Source of the DNA: DASQHM01 sp035632095
GTDB lineage: Bacteria; Pseudomonadota; Alphaproteobacteria; Ferrovibrionales; Ferrovibrionaceae
Reading direction: 5' to 3'
Length of the DNA stretch: 13,807 bases
Assembly (NCBI GenBank): GCA_035632095.1
Contig: DASQHM010000202.1
Location: 1 to 13,807, forward strand
Under the pieces are notes generated by a model, which was not told the origin of the DNA, ran no database searches, and saw nothing but the letters and a program-made list of their open reading frames with translations. Made by a program: the position numbers and the translations under genes. Numbering within the stretch: position 1 is the stretch's first letter; every line of letters starts with the position of its first letter. Positions 12,159-13,807 of this stretch are shown piece by piece.

Positions 12159-13807
12159 AACACGGGGTAATCAGGGGGCGAAATCCCGGCTTGGCCGCGC
12201 TGGCGGTTGCGCTTGCCGTTCTTTTCGGGGGCATGAACGCCCCCGACGCTGCCATCAAGCACGCGGCGAAATCCGTTCATACTCAAGCCGCCAAGATTCC
12301 GGTTCCGAGGGATCGGCCGGATACGGGTGGCGATGCTGCCGCGGCATCCGACGCGGCGACGTCGCCCGATTCGCCGCCCGCGGTGGAATCGGACTCCGCC
12401 CAAGGCGATGCGTCTCGCTCCGCCATAGGGTCGACGCCGGGAGGACCGGCGCCGGGCGCCGGATCGTCCGGGCTGTCGGCGGCCGAAATCGCGAATTGCC
12501 GGGCCGCGGCGAACGCTGTCATGGCCGGCCGCTTTGCGGAGGCCATGAGTTCGTCCTGCCGCATGCGCTCGCCGCTCGCCGAGAAGCTGCTGAGTTGGCT
12601 TTGGATCACGCGGGCGGAGAGCCCGGTCAACTTCCAGCTTGTCGCCGATTTCCTCGAACAGAATCCGACGTGGCCGGCCCAGGATATGATGGAGCGCCGC
12701 GCCGAGCAGGCGCTCGCCGAAGAGGCTCCCGACAGCAAGGTGCTAGCGTGGTTCCAGACGCGCGAGCCGCGCACCGGTGTCGGCGAAATCCGCTATGCCG
12801 AGGTGCTGCAAACGGCCGGCCGCACGCAAGATGCCTTGCAGCACCTCCGCCACGGTTGGGTCGAGGGCAACTTCTCGGTCAAGGAAGAGCAGCAAATTCT
12901 CCAGCGGCACCACGTCGACCTGACCCAGGCCGATCATGCCCAGCGCCTTGACCGTCTGCTCTGGGACCAGGAGACGGCGGCGGCGCGGCGCATGCTGCCG
13001 AGGGTCTCCGGCGGCGTGCAGGCGCTCGGCGAGGCGAGGCTCGCTCTGCAAGCCTACAGCGGCGGCGCCGAGCGCCTAGTGAACAAGGTTCCGGAGTCGC
13101 TTCGGAGCGACGGCGGTTTCGCGTACGACCGCGAGCGTTGGCGCCGCGTGCGCGGCCACGAGGATCTGGCGTTCCAAATCGTGTTGGCCATGGACCGCGA
13201 ACCGGACCACGGCGATCGCTGGTGGAACGAGCGGCAATTCCTGGCGCGCCGCCTGTTGGCCGACGGCAACATCAGCGACGCCTACAAGGTCGCATCCCAC
13301 CACGGCGATTTGAGCCCGAAGAACCTGGTCGAAGCGGAATGGCTCGCGGGTTGGATAGCGCTCCGCTTCCTGCAAGAGAAGCAGACGGCGCTCACGCATT
13401 TCTCGCGCATCTACGAAGCGGCATCCACGCCCGTCACGCGCTCGCGCTGCGCATATTGGGCAGGCCGCGCCGCCGAGGCCCTGAACGATCAGGCCGCCGC
13501 GCAACGCTGGTACTCCGATGCTGCCGAACACGGCACGACCTATTACGGACAGCTTGCGGCGCTGAAGCTCGGGCGCGCCGGCACCCTGCAACTGCCCGCC
13601 GAGCCCGCGTCGGCGCCCGATGACGTGGCCGAGTTCGAGGGGCGTGAATTGGTCAAGGCGGCGAAGCTTGCCGCCGCCATCGGATTGGACGAGCGGCTGC
13701 GGCCGTTCATCTTACGGCTGAGCGATCTTTCGAAAACACCGGTCGAGCATCGCATGGTGGCCGATCTGGCCGACCAGATCGGCCATATCGATCTCGGCGT
13801 GGCCGCG
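12155..13807 (+). CDS. soluble lytic murein transglycosylase (Slt-like), N-terminal part; catalytic domain outside window
   Basis: 551 codons are visible and the frame is open at the right edge. Residues 1 to about 33 are a Sec signal (MKHGVIRGRNPGLAALAVAL...). Residues about 47-107 form a Pro/Ser/Ala/Asp-rich linker. From about 108 (SAAEIANCRAAANAVMAGRF) onward runs the helical superhelix of Slt70-type enzymes, including LSWLWITRAESPVNFQLVAD, PDHGDRWWNERQFLARRLLA and the typical RSRCAYWAGRAAEALNDQAA and TYYGQLAALKLG stretches. The SLT lysozyme-like domain with its catalytic Glu should follow beyond 13807. Such enzymes cut peptidoglycan glycan strands to 1,6-anhydro products in the periplasm. 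It is divergent from dapA. AAGGA lies 15 bases before this ATG but four before another ATG at 12144 that opens a four-codon frame. Confidence 0.9.
   Translation, partial: MKHGVIRGRNPGLAALAVALAVLFGGMNAPDAAIKHAAKSVHTQAAKIPVPRDRPDTGGDAAAASDAATSPDSPPAVESDSAQGDASRSAIGSTPGGPAPGAGSSGLSAAEIANCRAAANAVMAGRFAEAMSSSCRMRSPLAEKLLSWLWITRAESPVNFQLVADFLEQNPTWPAQDMMERRAEQALAEEAPDSKVLAWFQTREPRTGVGEIRYAEVLQTAGRTQDALQHLRHGWVEGNFSVKEEQQILQRHHVDLTQADHAQRLDRLLWDQETAAARRMLPRVSGGVQALGEARLALQAYSGGAERLVNKVPESLRSDGGFAYDRERWRRVRGHEDLAFQIVLAMDREPDHGDRWWNERQFLARRLLADGNISDAYKVASHHGDLSPKNLVEAEWLAGWIALRFLQEKQTALTHFSRIYEAASTPVTRSRCAYWAGRAAEALNDQAAAQRWYSDAAEHGTTYYGQLAALKLGRAGTLQLPAEPASAPDDVAEFEGRELVKAAKLAAAIGLDERLRPFILRLSDLSKTPVEHRMVADLADQIGHIDLGVAA
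12225..12246. repeat. perfect 8-bp hairpin inside the transglycosylase signal-peptide region
   Basis: TCGGGGGC (12225-12232) and GCCCCCGA (12239-12246) are perfectly complementary around the six-base loop ATGAAC. No T-run follows on either strand, so it is not an intrinsic terminator. A GC-rich stem about 70 bases into the coding region could slow translation during export, or may reflect codon bias alone. Confidence 0.45.

Noticed and set aside
1..13807. tRNA, rRNA, CRISPR array, insertion sequence or attachment site
   Set aside because: No cloverleaf-like sequence, regularly spaced repeats, transposase-like protein or terminal inverted repeats were found on reading both strands; the visible genes look vertically inherited.

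Overview
The window is GC-rich, densely coded alphaproteobacterial chromosome, most likely Hyphomicrobiales (Rhizobiales). This is judged from protein families, gene order and codon use, since no rRNA or tRNA gene is present. No mobile element, CRISPR array or tRNA gene was seen. No gene-free stretch exceeds 200 bases.

Left part (1-6446): an accessory block of the kind that, from memory, accompanies a molybdenum/tungsten formate dehydrogenase in alphaproteobacteria. The catalytic genes are not in view and would be expected beyond the left edge. Leftward from 4330 run a biotin/lipoate-ligase-like protein, a DUF6505-like, a DUF6352-like, a DUF3305 and a DUF3306 protein. All five are joined by 4-11 base overlaps. 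After a 94-base gap comes a TorD-type chaperone that carries its own N-terminal helix-turn-helix and runs off the left edge. Divergently from the same 97-base control region runs a 672-residue polyferredoxin. This is the least understood part of the window. The ligase homologue appears to lack its catalytic residues, the chaperone is fused to a DNA-binding domain, and four more proteins have no known function.

Middle (6447-8607): an exported seven-repeat WD40/cytochrome c fusion whose stop codon directly abuts that of the polyferredoxin; a 40-residue single-span membrane protein with an excellent ribosome binding site; and folK (folate synthesis) on the opposite strand.

Right part (8713-13807): housekeeping and quality-control genes. 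A NYN-domain putative RNase overlaps a family 5 (UDGb-like) uracil-DNA glycosylase. Converging on them is a leftward dapA-smpB-sulfite oxidase-like operon. Divergent from dapA is a soluble lytic transglycosylase, truncated by the right edge before its catalytic domain. The 142-base dapA/transglycosylase control region contains a perfect CtrA-type box (TTAA-N7-TTAAC). It is placed to link a peptidoglycan precursor gene and a peptidoglycan-cleaving enzyme to the cell cycle.
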